This document shows, piece by piece, positions 51,001 through 62,920 of a stretch of DNA of 64,000 nucleotides. The DNA comes from Rhabdornis inornatus. Its lineage: Eukaryota; Chordata; Aves; Passeriformes; Rhabdornithidae. How positions within the stretch are numbered: the first letter of the stretch is position 1; each line of letters starts with the position of its first letter. Made by a program: the position numbers and the translations under genes. Under the pieces are notes generated by a model that ran no database searches, was not told the origin of the DNA, and saw nothing but the letters and a program-made list of their open reading frames with translations. The DNA lies in contig VWZS01004373.1 of the NCBI GenBank assembly GCA_013397075.1, positions 546,935-610,934 of the forward strand, written 5' to 3'.

Positions 51001-54000
51001 TAGCCATGTATCTGTAAAGACGTAGCCATAGTCATATTCTCTGAAGAACTGGGAGAAGAGTATGACAGAGGTAGTTCATCTGGTATGTGTTTTCCACCCC
51101 TGATGTTCAAGACTATACACTCAGAAGCTACTTTACAACTACAACATTTGTGCAGCTGAAGCATGTGCAGAGGTGATTAGCATGGGAGCAGGGCCTCTCA
51201 TTTTCTTCATGCAGAGCATAATACAAAGGCACTTTGATCTTTAGGGGGATGTCTACCACAGTGCAAACTAATATTGATGTTAACACAACAGTAATAATAG
51301 GTACTGATAGCAATGCTGAACCTTAAACATGTATCCATTATAAACACATAAATATTCAGTTGTCTACTGTAAGAGCACAGGTCATAGACTCTTTAGCTTC
51401 ATTTCCCTCCTACACATCCAAAAGTAGGCAGAAAAAAATATTGAAATATATTTATTAGTTGGTAAACAGTATCTTTTCAAATTGGCATGGCAGAAATTTG
51501 GAGAACCATGCTGCTTATGTGTATCTGATAATTTACATAATATTAGAAGCAAACAGAATATTTGAGCTGTAGAAGAATCTCCAGAAATAATCAAAACAGC
51601 AGAGACTTTCTTATAAAGCTGTACAGAACAGGTTGTGAAAAATCTAAATTCCCTGCAATGTTTTGAAAAAGTTAGCATCTACCTACAAATCAGCTGGGGG
51701 GCTCAGATTATTATTATTCTATTGATTCTATATATGACTTTCTGGTTTTGTATGAGGTTTCTTATTTGTTTGGGTTTTTCCATGTTTGGGGGGTTTGGAT
51801 TGTCTGGTTGGTTTTTGTTTCCTTGTAGATTTTTTGGAATGAAGGATAAACTACTGACCTATAGCCTCCATGCCAGCTTCCAAAGGCCTGAATACTTTAT
51901 CCAACCAACAGCTACATTTTGCTGTCCTGTCCTTTACTGAGGCCTTCAGTCAGAGGGAAAAGATTAATTGCAAGCTGTTAAATTGACAAAAAAACAGCCA
52001 GAAGCTTGGTCTTAGCATTGCTTTTACCCTAGGCCCTCTGGCCTCTGCACCATTACAAACCAGGAATTACATCCATCCTAACTCGAGCACACCCCCACTA
52101 CATGATGAACAGGTGATGTGAAAAGCCCTGTGACAAAAGTATGAGTGAATCTCAGCCTTCTTACTGGCACCACTTGAACTCCTCATCCGTTACCAAAATA
52201 AGCATTTTCTGAAGGAAGGACTTGCATTTTAATTTTCTAATGGATATGCCTCTCATTGAGTTAGAAGTTAGAGAACATATTTCTTCCTCTAAAATGAATT
52301 TTAGACCAAAGGGCTGAGATTGACACAAGGAACGTGGACTACATATTGATGGAGTAAACACAACTATTACTTGTTGCCGGATCTAATGTACCAGAACAAG
52401 GCTTTGGATATATGTATCAACAGTCTAGCATTGTCTTAAAGTTGTGGGTAGTGCTTTTCTGTCACAATGTTTCATCCATGACAGCCATATTTCAGAGCAT
52501 GAAGAGAAAGAGCATCCCTGCCTTGGGAAATAACACGCCAAGGAATTGAAGGGCTAAAACAGACCCAGGAAGTAAAACATGCAGAAGGTCATCAGCAGTG
52601 ACTCTTTCTGCAGGCATCATAGCAAGAATTCAGGGACACTGAATAACACCAGTGGGGCTGCACAGAAGAAGCCAAGTATATCTGTTATTTTCTGCTAAAA
52701 GAGAATCAGTTGAACTCCAAAGTGACTGAAAAGTGATGAGCTAGTGCTTCAGAGAGGGGTTGAAAACAGGAAGGTGGGGCTGTTTGCATAGTTTTGCTTG
52801 GCATGGCTTCATTGTTCACAAAAATAAGGGGAAAAAACAATGTTCCAAAACTCTTTCTGGGCAGTTAATAATTATTTTTCTCCCTTGGATTACAACACAC
52901 ATAAATATCAACAACCCTTCTGGCTATGGCTATTGTCCTGGAGCCCTGCTCAGGCTTTCCATGTAGAGTTCCTAAGGACCTGTCCCACTTGATGCATATT
53001 GAAAGCCTCTCCCCTCAGAAATGCATTTGGGCTGGTGCCTTGAAGGGACATTTGAAACCTGCCTATGCTGCTTTGCTTTTTCCCCTGTTCTTGTTGTCAG
53101 GCTCATCATGCTGAGTCATATCTGAATCTACATCATAATGATTATCCTGAAATGTCAGCAGCTGCTCTTTTCACCCCCATATGGTGCCAGATTTAGGATG
53201 AGGTTTCCCTAATGCATAAACAATGACTGTAATTGTGGTTTTTGACAACCAAGGTATCGCAGAGATGTTATTCTGTTGTAAAAAACCTGCATTTCCACAG
53301 TGGTAATGAAGCGGTGGGTCATAATGACCCATATGTTTCTTTGTATTTCTCTCCAAAGAAAGCCTATGACATAAGTGAATCCCTGTCAGCACGGCTTTCG
53401 GCCATCAGATATTGTTTGACAAGGGGAACATCTAAAAGCTTTAACAGCTAATAGCTTCCTAACTCTAAGAGCATTATTTTCCTAATTCCAGAAATGGTTG
53501 TTGATAGACAAAAAACTGGCTTTAACCTCTATTCTCTTAATTTAGATATAATTTCCTTGCAGTCCACAGATAGTTTTATCCCTTAGTGTTGCTTAAAGTT
53601 ACAAGCTCTCTTTAAAAGCCAGCTAAAAACCCCTGAGGTATCAGAGAAATAAAAAAGAGAACAAACAAACAAACAAAAACCCTAGGGGAACTTGACAAAA
53701 GAAATGAAGAAAATAAAGGTCTATCTCTTCTTTCATTTATGGATGTACATCAAAAGTATTTCCACTATCTATTATCTGTGGAGATAGAAGATAGTAGAAC
53801 AGTCAGTGAGAGGGGAATTTAGTCCCAGCACATCCATTCTGTATTTTAGTGCCAAATAAAGCAATACAGAGATAAATGAAAGATAAGCAAGTAGAAAATC
53901 CTGTAAGGGCAAAGACAGGGTGAACATGATGTACTATTGCTCGAGACTGGGAGAAGAGGCATTGAAGATGATGGAAGTAACCACCACCCTTCATCTGAGA

Positions 54001-57000
54001 TAACAGAGCTAAGTAGTTCTTTGATGAGGTAATACAGGTTTCTGAGACAAGGCAAAAGTACACCCTAAATCTTGAATAATGTAGGCAGATGGTACTGATG
54101 GTTATTGCTTTGGGTAAGGGTGTATTTGTGTGTATGCATGTACAAGAAAACAAGGTAGCAGAAACAGAAAGAGAAATAAGCTCTAAACACAGCAGCTAAA
54201 AGGAAATTATCTGGGCATAAAGCCTAAAGGGAGAACTTGCTGGGGATACTGAACAAAAAAAAATGTGATGCTGTAAGCAAAGGCACTGTCTTTGGTGGTT
54301 TGATTGCATCTGCAGGCTGAGAAAGGGAAGCTGGCATGTTCTTTATAAATAGGTGGAACTGAACTCAAGAAAGGGCCTGACTCCATTAATGGCTTAGCTT
54401 CCTAACCAGAGCAAGCTATGATGTGTGACCATCTGTATCAAAGAAAGAAACATTACAGATAACAAAGCAGACTAAAGGAAAGACTACAGACAAACCTATG
54501 GTGTCCTGAGAAAGCTAAGGATGTTATAATTAATTAAATCTTCTTGTAATGAATCAAAAGTCATATGTATTAGAAATTATTGCAAATACAAAATGCTTTA
54601 ATGGATAGAAGCACTGGCACTCCATTTTTAATTGAAAGAAGCTCCCCCAAAGCTTACACAAGCCCCCAAAAACTAGACTGAGAAGATGCTATTGCTCTGC
54701 AGGCTGAGAGGTTTAGGTTCATTAAGACAAAAGTGGGAAGCAAGATCCAGGGCAGTGTTCCTCTGTGAGAACAGAGTCCCTCCAGGCTCACTGTACAACT
54801 GCTTCGGCCTCAAAGCTGGCTTAGACAGCTAAGCCCTAATTAGGTGCTTAAGGTCCCATCCACTCCTTCCCCTGAAATAATCAATGATACCAGGTGTTAT
54901 GCACCAAATGGTACCTAAAATGGCAGAGAGGGGTCTACCATTTTGCTGTTTTCAGCCTTGCCTGCACCAGCCTTCCCGCTGAAGCCATCAGAAGAGATGA
55001 AAATCAGTTGGAGAGATGAGCACAGAAGTCACCTCTGCGGTAACCTGAAGTGTACCTGCTCTGTTCTTCTATGGCACCAAGCAGTACGCATCACCCTCCT
55101 AAAGAGCAGTTAATTTGGATCTCTAGCACTAAAACCATACTGCACTTCCACAGCTGTAACTGAGAAACAAACCTGGTCTGATTGGGAGCTACTCTGATCC
55201 TTCACAAATTAGGCACAGAACAAACTTTTTTGAACAGCAAACATCCAGTCACAGTTGAAATTTTTACACATCTTTCCCTCTGGGCATTGTTTCATCCACT
55301 TGGATGATATCTATCTCCTTAGATTTAACTAAGAATTTGGCATCTAGGATAAAGCAGTTGTCTATGCCTTCTTTTTAGTTATGGAGGTAGATGTTCACTT
55401 CCAGAAACCTATCGCATACCCTAACAGAGAATTTAAAGTTAGATATCTCTGAAAAATAGTACAGGATGTCTTTTTCCATTGACTGAATTGGGAACCTAGA
55501 CAGCTAGTCAATCTGGACACACTACTTTGGGACAGTAACAGACAAGGCCTACACAAGTTTTTGCGTACTGGGCCATTATATACTTCAAAATCCTTCTCAA
55601 GGACATCTGTGGTTACTTGTGTAACCTTTCTTGGGTGTGTCAAAAAAGACACTGTCAAATGGAGCAAGCTCATGAGAATGGGAGATCCAACAAGAACTCT
55701 CAGAGAAGAGAGCTATTAGGCAGGCTGCTTGGGTGGGTGTGAGGAAAAGACCTCACACGGCTTCTTTACACGAAAGAGCGCTACTTGTCTCATAAAATAG
55801 TTGTGTGCAGTGGGAAGAAACAAGAGCACTTGTGTTGCCTCAAAAAGGTGTGGCTTGTTCAGGTTAGACTTCAGAACCACAGTTGTCTGACTGAGGACTA
55901 GTAAGAGATGAGAGCGTTTTGATCTGTCTGCCACTCTGTAAGGGATAATAGGCAGTTGTTTTATTATTCCTTCAGTGTAATGTACAAGGATGATTTGTAA
56001 TGAGGCAGAATCTAGGATAAATAGCTCTTGCTATAATACTTTGCCTTCAGATATCTCAAGAGCTAATCTGCGGTGGGTATGCTTGCTGTAAATCAGAGGC
56101 TATGTCTTTGCATTTGGAAGTCACTATTATTATGTTAAAGGGTGTATCCTTTCATAGTTCAAGTATGGCATTTGGAAAGAAGTAATTTCACCTCAGAGTG
56201 GAAGCTTCCCTGGGGCACAGATCTTCAACAGTGAAATTTTGTGTGTGTACTTTGACAAACGCATGCCCAGTGGGCATGTGCCAAATTATGCCTTTGAAGC
56301 CATGGAAGCCTTGCTGTGGGAACATAGAACTTTGAAGAATTTCTCAAGGGAGAGGAAGCAAAGCCAGCTGGACTCATTTTCTATAGACAGAAATTTAATT
56401 GCTAGCTAGCAGCTACTACATTAGAAGAGAAATCATCTCAGAGACCTGGAACATGTTGGTGTGAGCCCTTGTTAGAGGACTTGGGAGACAGCTTGACTGT
56501 GGCCCATCCAGATCCCTCTCTTTGCACATCCTTTTAAACTTTAGTATTTCCTGTCATAGTAAAATGTGATCATAATTACAAGAACCAACACATCATCGTC
56601 ATTACTCAGCACCTAAGAACAAACTGTAAATACTGTGCTTTTGAGTGCAAACCAGCTAAACAAAGAACAATTTCTTTGGAACTAGTACATATCAATTCAG
56701 CAGACTTACAGACATGAAATTAACTTGATACAATAAAATTTATGGACAGCCTTTTCTGCAAGAAGTGGTTTATTTTCACAACCCAGTGATTTCATCTTTC
56801 TTATTCTCTGAGACATAACCTTGCAGCTCCTGAGGAGCAGGTTCCTCTTTGTGGTAGCAGATACCTGCCCTGCTCTGTGAGTTCTTTTTTGACTTCATCC
56901 TTCTTCAGTGCTCTTAAGTAGGTCCTCTATCATCCTTAACTTACACAAATGCACATTATTTTACCTCACCAACAAAAGACAAAACTGCTGTAAAGTACTG

Positions 57001-57018
57001 CCCCAAGAATGGGAAGTA
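48097..57018. other. Non-coding unique DNA
   Basis: No gene supported in 8.9 kb. The longest open frame is 116 codons (53,803-54,153, minus) with no recognisable domain. Short low-complexity runs occur, including a T/G-rich stretch at about 51,740-51,830 and an ACAA run at 53,661-53,679. I saw no clear LINE, SINE or LTR body here. Confidence 0.5.
53661..53679. repeat. (ACAA)n short microsatellite
   Basis: Four to five tandem ACAA units within an A-rich stretch. Confidence 0.8.
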
Positions 57019-57052
57019 TGTGTGTGGGTGGGTGGGTGTGTGTGTGTGGTGT
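57019..57052. repeat. (TG)n / GGGTG mixed microsatellite
   Basis: TG dinucleotides flank three GGGTG-type units, giving an alternating purine-pyrimidine tract of about 34 bases. Confidence 0.85.
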
Positions 57053-57954
57053 AAAATGGTAATTCACGTTACTGTACTATTAAGATAATGTTTCTCTACC
57101 AAAATAATTACTTTATAAATAAAGCACTTCAGATAATAATTAAATATCTTACTGAGGGAAATTGCCTAGTGAAAGGAGGCTCAGGATATACCTTTATTGC
57201 TACTCTGAGGTTAGTGCTAATTGGCAGACAACAAAGCCTATGAATTCAGAGGTTGATTGTTGGCTTCTGCTTTTCTCCACTTACAGGTGAGCACACCTCT
57301 CCCTCTGTTACTCTTGTGATTTATTTGTACTTGTATGGGGACCTCTGGTAAGAACAGTCCATCACTATGTTGGACTCTGTACCAACATGAAGTGCGAACA
57401 TTGCCACTATGCAATTTACAACCTGGACAGAGAAAGAAGAGGAAGATAAAACCTCCTCCCTTTTCACATGAGGAACAAATACTGTGATTCATAGAGACGT
57501 TTAGGTGCTTTGCTGATTGGGCTCTAATAGGTCAGACTCACAACGACATTGAAATATCTTCAAGTACCAGCTGATCTGCTCGCTCCATGCTTTACCCTGC
57601 AGTAATGGCAAAGTAACCAGACCTGTTTCACTACAGGTTAAATCAGCCAACATTGCTACCACAAAAACTATATTCCTCCAGTGACAGGCACTGGGGAACT
57701 GGTGAAGATTAAGAACAAACCAGAAAAAAAAAATTAAAAAAAAAACCTCACGAATTTTAAATTATTACTTGCCTTCTCAGGGATACGATCTCATGGCAGC
57801 AGAGCTGGTTGCACTGATTTAATTTGTTCATACAACTACACTTTGGGTCACATCAGCCCATTTGCTCTGGGTGAAAGTGCACACAAGGACAGTCACTGCT
57901 GTTCAACTGAGACACAATAGCTTGTTAAATTGTTATAAACTGATCATAAGTCTG
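57053..57954. other. Non-coding DNA
   Basis: Unassigned unique sequence. It contains an A-rich run at about 57,724-57,747 and no open frame above 84 codons. Confidence 0.5.
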
Positions 57955-58060
57955 AGTCCCAAATGTCTTACCCGAGGTCACCCAGCAGTTTGAGACACAC
58001 CCAGCAACAGAACATCCCCAGAGTCCAGCCTAGTGTCAAATACAATGGCACTTTTCCTCT
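57955..58060 (-). mobile_element. Possible SINE-like relic (MIR/CORE-type), minus strand
   Basis: The plus strand has TCTTACCCGAGGTCACCCAGCA (about 57,966-57,987) then CAACAGAACATCCCCAGAGTCC, which resembles the reverse complement of the SINE core that reads TGACCTTGGGCAAG, followed by the GCAGAGCTGGGAATAGAACCC-type segment. Only about 100 bp is recognisable, so a chance match is possible. Confidence 0.35.
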
Positions 58061-61000
58061 CTAATTGCAACCAATTGTCACTGTCTTCTGGTGGGTGTAA
58101 CCAGGAGAATATGGACATGGGAATGAACTAGCACTGTCCAGTGAGCCCTTCCAGTTTCAGCTGTTGGCAAGACCATCAGGAGAGCTTCATGGTTTCACCA
58201 GGTCTTGTTTCTCCATAGGCAACAAATGATTAGATATTGTTGAGTAACTCAGCGAAAAGTTCTTGTGATGTGTAGGTGTTGTGCTGGACAGTATTGTTCA
58301 GGGAGAGTGGGCATCATCTGCAGAAACGAAAAGCATTTTTGACCCTAGAGAAGCTTGTTCAATTCAATGCCTTCCTTTCCTATGCACCAGAGCAGTGGAG
58401 TGTTACGGTTAGTGCTACTCAGTGCCTAATACATGAGCACTATATTGATCTGAAGAGCAACTAGCACGGGAGATGTAAAAATGAAATAGTGGGGCAGAGA
58501 GACCCAGTGTTGGAGGAATGCTGCTTTCCACAAGGCATGTAAACCCTAATTAATAGACAAAGAGCTCTATTCTTCACCCCAGTTTAGCTCCTCCCCTCTT
58601 GGTTCTCTTCCCTTTAAGCATACTCCTTTTCCCCCTCCAGTTCACAGTAGCATATACAGGACCTGACGGAAGCCCACACAAACAAATGGCAACACTCCCA
58701 TTGACTTCAATGGGCTCTGTCACAAGCAAAGACATAAGAAAATAGGTGATGATTTTTTACTTTCCAACTGACAAGACCCTCCCCCTCCCCCCAGAAAAAC
58801 AATCTATGTAGTAATCATAAGTGCTCTATATTGTGCAGTGCAATGGGCATAATTAATCCAACACTCTAAATCACTAGTAGCAGTTGGTCTCTCTAGCACT
58901 TGGAAAATTATTTTAAATAGACTTCTTAGCTACAGAATAGGATTTTTTTTAGATTGTAAGTACCTAGAGTCCAATATCAGCAGTTGTTAGCAGCATGTCT
59001 GTGCTGACTTTAAAAAGGATAGTCAATTCATACACATAGAAGAATGGGGCCCAAACCAGCATTTGTTGAACAGTCAAAATCATTTCGATATCCATGAGCT
59101 GTTCTCTCAAAGCTGTAAATGTAGGGTCAATCTTGCTGTTGCTTTTTGGCCAATTATCTAGAAATTATCTTGATTAATTATTCACCTGGCTCTCTGGATT
59201 CAAGCAGACAAATCTCCATCTGTTTTCCCTACTCTACAACCAAACACAAAAAAAATCCTCTCCCTCTTCCTCTTGATTCACTGAACTGAGGACTTCACTG
59301 TTAAGAGCAAAAATCCCAGGTATATTTTAATAGTTCTTTTCTTTTCCCTCATTGCTGCCTGCAAGTTCATCTGCTTAACAAAGGGCTATGATACTGAGGG
59401 GGGAGGGAATCTATGGCTAATTTGGTGTCCTAGCATGCTCTGGATATCTGAAATATCTTTGTTCTGAAAAGCTGCACATTTTTTTGTCAACGCTTGGACA
59501 AAAATGTTACAACTGTATTGAAGTTCAGGTCATATGCAAATGCTCATATTCAAAATGGTGTACACAACACTGTCTTTCTAATCCTACCACTAAAATATGA
59601 TTTGTGGCTGTTCTTCAGAATGTCTGCCTGATTAAACATCCTTGGGAAAAAATGCATGGGATTGTAATAAAGAATCATAAAAACGTTTCTTTTAATCAGT
59701 AATTAAGTAGCAATTAAGCATAATTATTACAATTTGTATCTAATTTATAATATTGGTAGAATGAACAGATGCAATTCATCCTCCAGTAGTCAACAGTGCT
59801 TGGCTTAAGCAAAGCCATCTCACACTTCCTTTCACATTTGCAACACAAAAAGGACACTATGGATGGTGAGCAAATCTGTCTTCCCCAAGGGGTGGGAATA
59901 TTCAGCAGTGGGGTAGGAACTGCTCAGTCATCTGAAAGCCTGTGAAAATACCCATACAAACAACATAAGGTTTTCCTACTGTCTTCAGTAGATGATAAAA
60001 ATCTTCAGGTTTTTAACCTCATAAGGAGCCCTCACTTTTCTGTAGCTGGTACAGTAACTGTTCAGTGTCACAACCAACCATTGCAAAATATAACCAGAGG
60101 AGTGCTTCTTTTTTTGTATGAAATATTATTAAAATATTAAAATTTGTTAAGTTTTTTTTTTTCATGTGGTGGTTTGGGGCAGTTCTTCACTAACAGTCTA
60201 TGAAAAATTACACCATTTACTGAGTAACTCAGAGAGTAAAAAAACGTTTTCATTACAAACTCTTGTTTAATTTTCTTTAACTCCAGTTTTTAAATGTTTA
60301 AGAAACTGTGTGTGATCTTGGACTGTCTGGAAGCGCCCAATCTGACTCCTTTCTGTCATGGATGCTTTCAAATAAAACTACTATGATTTTTCTGCTGTTG
60401 TTGTCTGACCTTGCTTAAGGTTCATCTGAGACATATATGGCTTGATGGTAAAATATCAGTGTTCACTGATGTAGCTAATTACCACAGAGCTACGTTTGGA
60501 AAGTTCCGTGATGGGGGGGCCATTAAAGCACCTTAGACACTTCTCTGGAATCACTCAGTATAGAGCAGGTACATTTATAGCCCAGAACACTTTACTATTT
60601 GTGTAACAGTAGCAAATTCATACAATAGACCTCTGCCAAGGTAGCCTTCTGAAACTACTTCAACAGAAATTTTAAAAAAACAAACAAAAAAACTGTGTAT
60701 TTGATGGATCTGGAATGTTCTTCAAGCTCAGAAGTCTGAACATATATGCCCTGTCCTTACTCTGATGCCATACCTGTCTAAGAGTTGATCCCCTAAGCAC
60801 TTCTGCTGCTTGGAGAAGAGGATTCCCCAAGGAAGATGCAAAGAAGCCCAGAAGGAGCTGGAATAAACTAGTATAGTGGTATTGAATCTGACCTGAATGT
60901 AGAACTATTTGGCATTTGAAAATGCAAAAGAACTTGTTGAGAAATTAAAATCTAGTTTGCTCAAGCCAGTGTTTCTTTGGAGAACCAAATCAGGTCTGTG

Positions 61001-61883
61001 GTTTTCTCTGTGACAGAAGTCTCACAAAGTTTGTGAATCTGCAAACTGAAGATTTCATGCATTCCTAAGCCCTTAATTAACAATGTAAGTCTGTTAAAAA
61101 GATTCCTATATAGCAAAAACTTTATGGTTTTAAACTGAAGTTAATGGTTTACTGATGGAATGTACTATTAAGACCGAACCATTTGAAAGTGGCAATAAGG
61201 AAACAGATGCATATTCAAATGTTTATCTCTTTAATGTTCCAAAACCTAATCTCTTAAATGAGTGTAATCAGAAAAGTGGCATTCTAATTCTCTTTTGGGG
61301 AAGAGAAGGCGCCAGAGATCAAGTGATAACTGGGCTGTGAGTTAAAGTCATTCTCATGAAATTGTGGCTGTGTTTGAACCCAAATTGAAGAGGTTTTTTT
61401 AGGTACTGTGTCTGCTAGAATTCAAAGAGAAGACAAACTTCAACTCTCAGGGCATAAAACCAAACTATGGACAAACTTCATTAAAAAGAAAAAGCCAAAC
61501 AAAAAACAACAAAAAGCCAACTTTATAAAAATGTCAGGCTTGTTGGTTTTGCTTTGGTTTACACAAAGATCTTTCTCACACCTATACGTCGAAGCCAAAA
61601 GAGCAATAAGGTTGTGAAGTTAGTCACTCAAAAGGTAGAAAGTGCCAGACATGAGGTTATATATGCAACCCACATTCAGTTCCCTAGGTGAACTCATGAT
61701 TAGACATGCTTTAATCACATGGCCACATACATTTTTTCCACAAGACAAAGACAGTGTAAGCCTGATGACTTAGAGGAGCAAAGTGCAGTATTATGCACTG
61801 TGTTGGACAGTTGTGACAAAAGAGAATTATCAGGTCTGTATGGCAAGTAGTGGGCTGAGAGGCCCAGCTCTGCCCAGGGCACA
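58061..61883. other. Non-coding AT-rich DNA
   Basis: No gene supported; open frames are at most 69 codons. An 18-bp perfect palindrome is listed separately. Very AT-rich blocks occur at about 59,640-59,760 and 60,115-60,170. Confidence 0.5.
58697..58714. repeat. 18-bp perfect palindrome of an ancient amniote repeat type
   Basis: CCCATTGA (58,697-58,704) and TCAATGGG (58,707-58,714) are perfect inverse complements around a 2-base centre. The word CTCCCATTGACTTCAATGGG recurs in interspersed repeats of birds, turtles and crocodilians, so this is probably the centre of a decayed palindromic element. The flanks do not extend the palindrome. Confidence 0.55.
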
Positions 61884-62473
61884 GGAGGTGGGAGGCTGTG
61901 AAATGCCCTGCCACCATGTCAGCATGTCCCTCCCCATGCCTGTAAGTCCCTGCAGAGACCTCTGAGCAGAAATGGAGGTAGCAGGCTGGGCCTGCAGCAA
62001 CATGGCCTGCTGCACCACCAAGGAAATTACTGTGGAAAGGAGCAGGCTGCAGACAAGATTGTTCACTAGTCTATGATCCATTTTGTTTTCTGTGACAATC
62101 TGGTTCACATTACAAGTACACTAGTGGCAAAGTTGTGGTGGGTTTTGGTGGGGTTTTGGTGGTCTGTTCTGGGGTTTTGGTGGCTTTTTGGTTTTTGAGG
62201 GGTTTTTTTTTGCTTTGGTTTGGGTTTTTTTGGGGGGGTGGTTTTCTGTTTTGTTTTGGGGTTTTTTGGTGGTGGTTTTGGGGTTTTTTTTAGTGGTTCT
62301 AGCATTTGCTGGCAGTTCCACAGTTTTTGTCATCTCTTGTCTACATACTTCATTGTTCAGCCTTGTGCCTTTGAAACTTTACACCCAGCTCTAGTTATCT
62401 TTGCTTTTTGAGGACTCAAAAGTGGTCACTGAGCAAGCATGGACTCATGCAGGCCTGAAGTTTTCCTAAATAA
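61884..62473 (+). repeat. 590-bp duplicated block, copy 1
   Basis: This block is repeated at 62,921-63,510 at a constant offset of 1,037 bases with no difference that I could find by eye. It ends exactly at the N at 62,474. It contains the T/G-rich tract at about 62,130-62,294. The open frames in it are artefacts of that low-complexity tract. The most economical view is that only one copy exists in the genome. Confidence 0.95.
62130..62294 (+). repeat. T/G-rich tract with GGGGTTTTGG words (copy 1)
   Basis: About 165 bases made almost only of T and G, with repeated GGTTTTGGTGG and GGGGTTTT words. Several runs of three or more G could support G-quadruplex folding on this strand. The same tract is at about 63,167-63,331 in the second copy. 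Confidence 0.85.
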
Positions 62474-62474
62474 N
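62474..62474. other. N at the left edge of the GC-rich insert
   Basis: A single N separates the end of duplicate copy 1 from the GC-rich piece. Together with the N at 62,920 it exactly brackets that piece, which marks both as assembly joins. Confidence 0.9.
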
Positions 62475-62500
62475 GCTGACCCCGGAGCAGCGGCAGCCAC

Positions 62501-62544
62501 GGGCGCCGGGCCGGGCCGGGCCGGGCCGGGGCCGCGGGTGGGGC
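62501..62544 (+). repeat. GGGCC array, predicted G-quadruplex
   Basis: Five GGG(G) runs are spaced by CC between 62,508 and 62,531, followed by further G runs to 62,543. This fits the standard four-run G-quadruplex pattern with short loops. Such tracts are a frequent cause of sequencing dropout and assembly gaps. Confidence 0.8.
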
Positions 62545-62851
62545 TGCGGCACTTTCCCGGCGTGGCGGGTTCCGCCGCCTGCCCGGCGCCAGCCCCGCGG
62601 GGCCCGGGAAGTCCCCCCAGGTGCGCTGCTCCCGGAGGCCCCGTGGCCGCTCCCGCCCGGCCCCAGCAGCCTGGCCGCCCCCGGCTGCCGGCGAGGGACG
62701 CGGGGAAGGGAGGCCGGGAAGGGAGGACGGGGGTGCCCCGAGTGTGCCCGCCCCGCTCGCTGCTCCCTCCCTGAGGTGCCGTCTTTCCCCGGAGTGGACC
62801 GGGGGATGCAGCCCGAGGGCCCCCCGCCGCCGGCGCTGCCGCGCAGGGGTC

Positions 62852-62895
62852 GCATCGCCCCCGCATCGCCCCCGCATCGCCCCCGCCTCGCCCCC
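62852..62895 (+). repeat. 11-bp GC-rich minisatellite, four units
   Basis: The unit GCATCGCCCCC occurs three times (62,852-62,884) and a fourth time as GCCTCGCCCCC (62,885-62,895). It is followed by GCGG and lies close to the right-hand N. Confidence 0.9.
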
Positions 62896-62919
62896 GCGGC
62901 ACGGAGGGCACGGCGCTGC

Positions 62920-62920
62920 N
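62920..62920. other. N at the right edge of the GC-rich insert
   Basis: A single N followed immediately by the first base of duplicate copy 2. It mirrors the N at 62,474. Confidence 0.9.

Larger units (their letters stand above)
62475..62919. other. 445-bp very GC-rich CpG-dense piece bounded by Ns, probably misplaced
   Basis: This piece has extreme GC and CpG content, unlike the DNA on either side. It begins GCTGACCCCGGAGCAGCGGC, matching the last 25 bases of the window with two substitutions. It contains a GGGCC array (62,508-62,531) and an 11-bp minisatellite (62,852-62,895). Its character is that of a vertebrate promoter or first-exon CpG island. Open frames through it run on several frames and both strands because stops are rare in GC-rich DNA; none has a recognisable domain, and frames that cross into the duplicate copies cross N joins and should be ignored. 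Confidence 0.8.

Noticed and set aside
55300..55480. GGCATCTAGG-type words recalling old reptile repeats
   Set aside because: Only isolated words match; the order of a known element could not be followed.
62105..62333. Lys/Pro-rich 66-70-codon frames, repeated at 63,142-63,370
   Set aside because: Translation of the complementary strand of the T/G tract; low complexity only.
62606..62615. NF-kB-like GGGAAGTCCC in the GC-rich piece
   Set aside because: A ten-base match in very GC-rich DNA of uncertain placement is not evidence of function.
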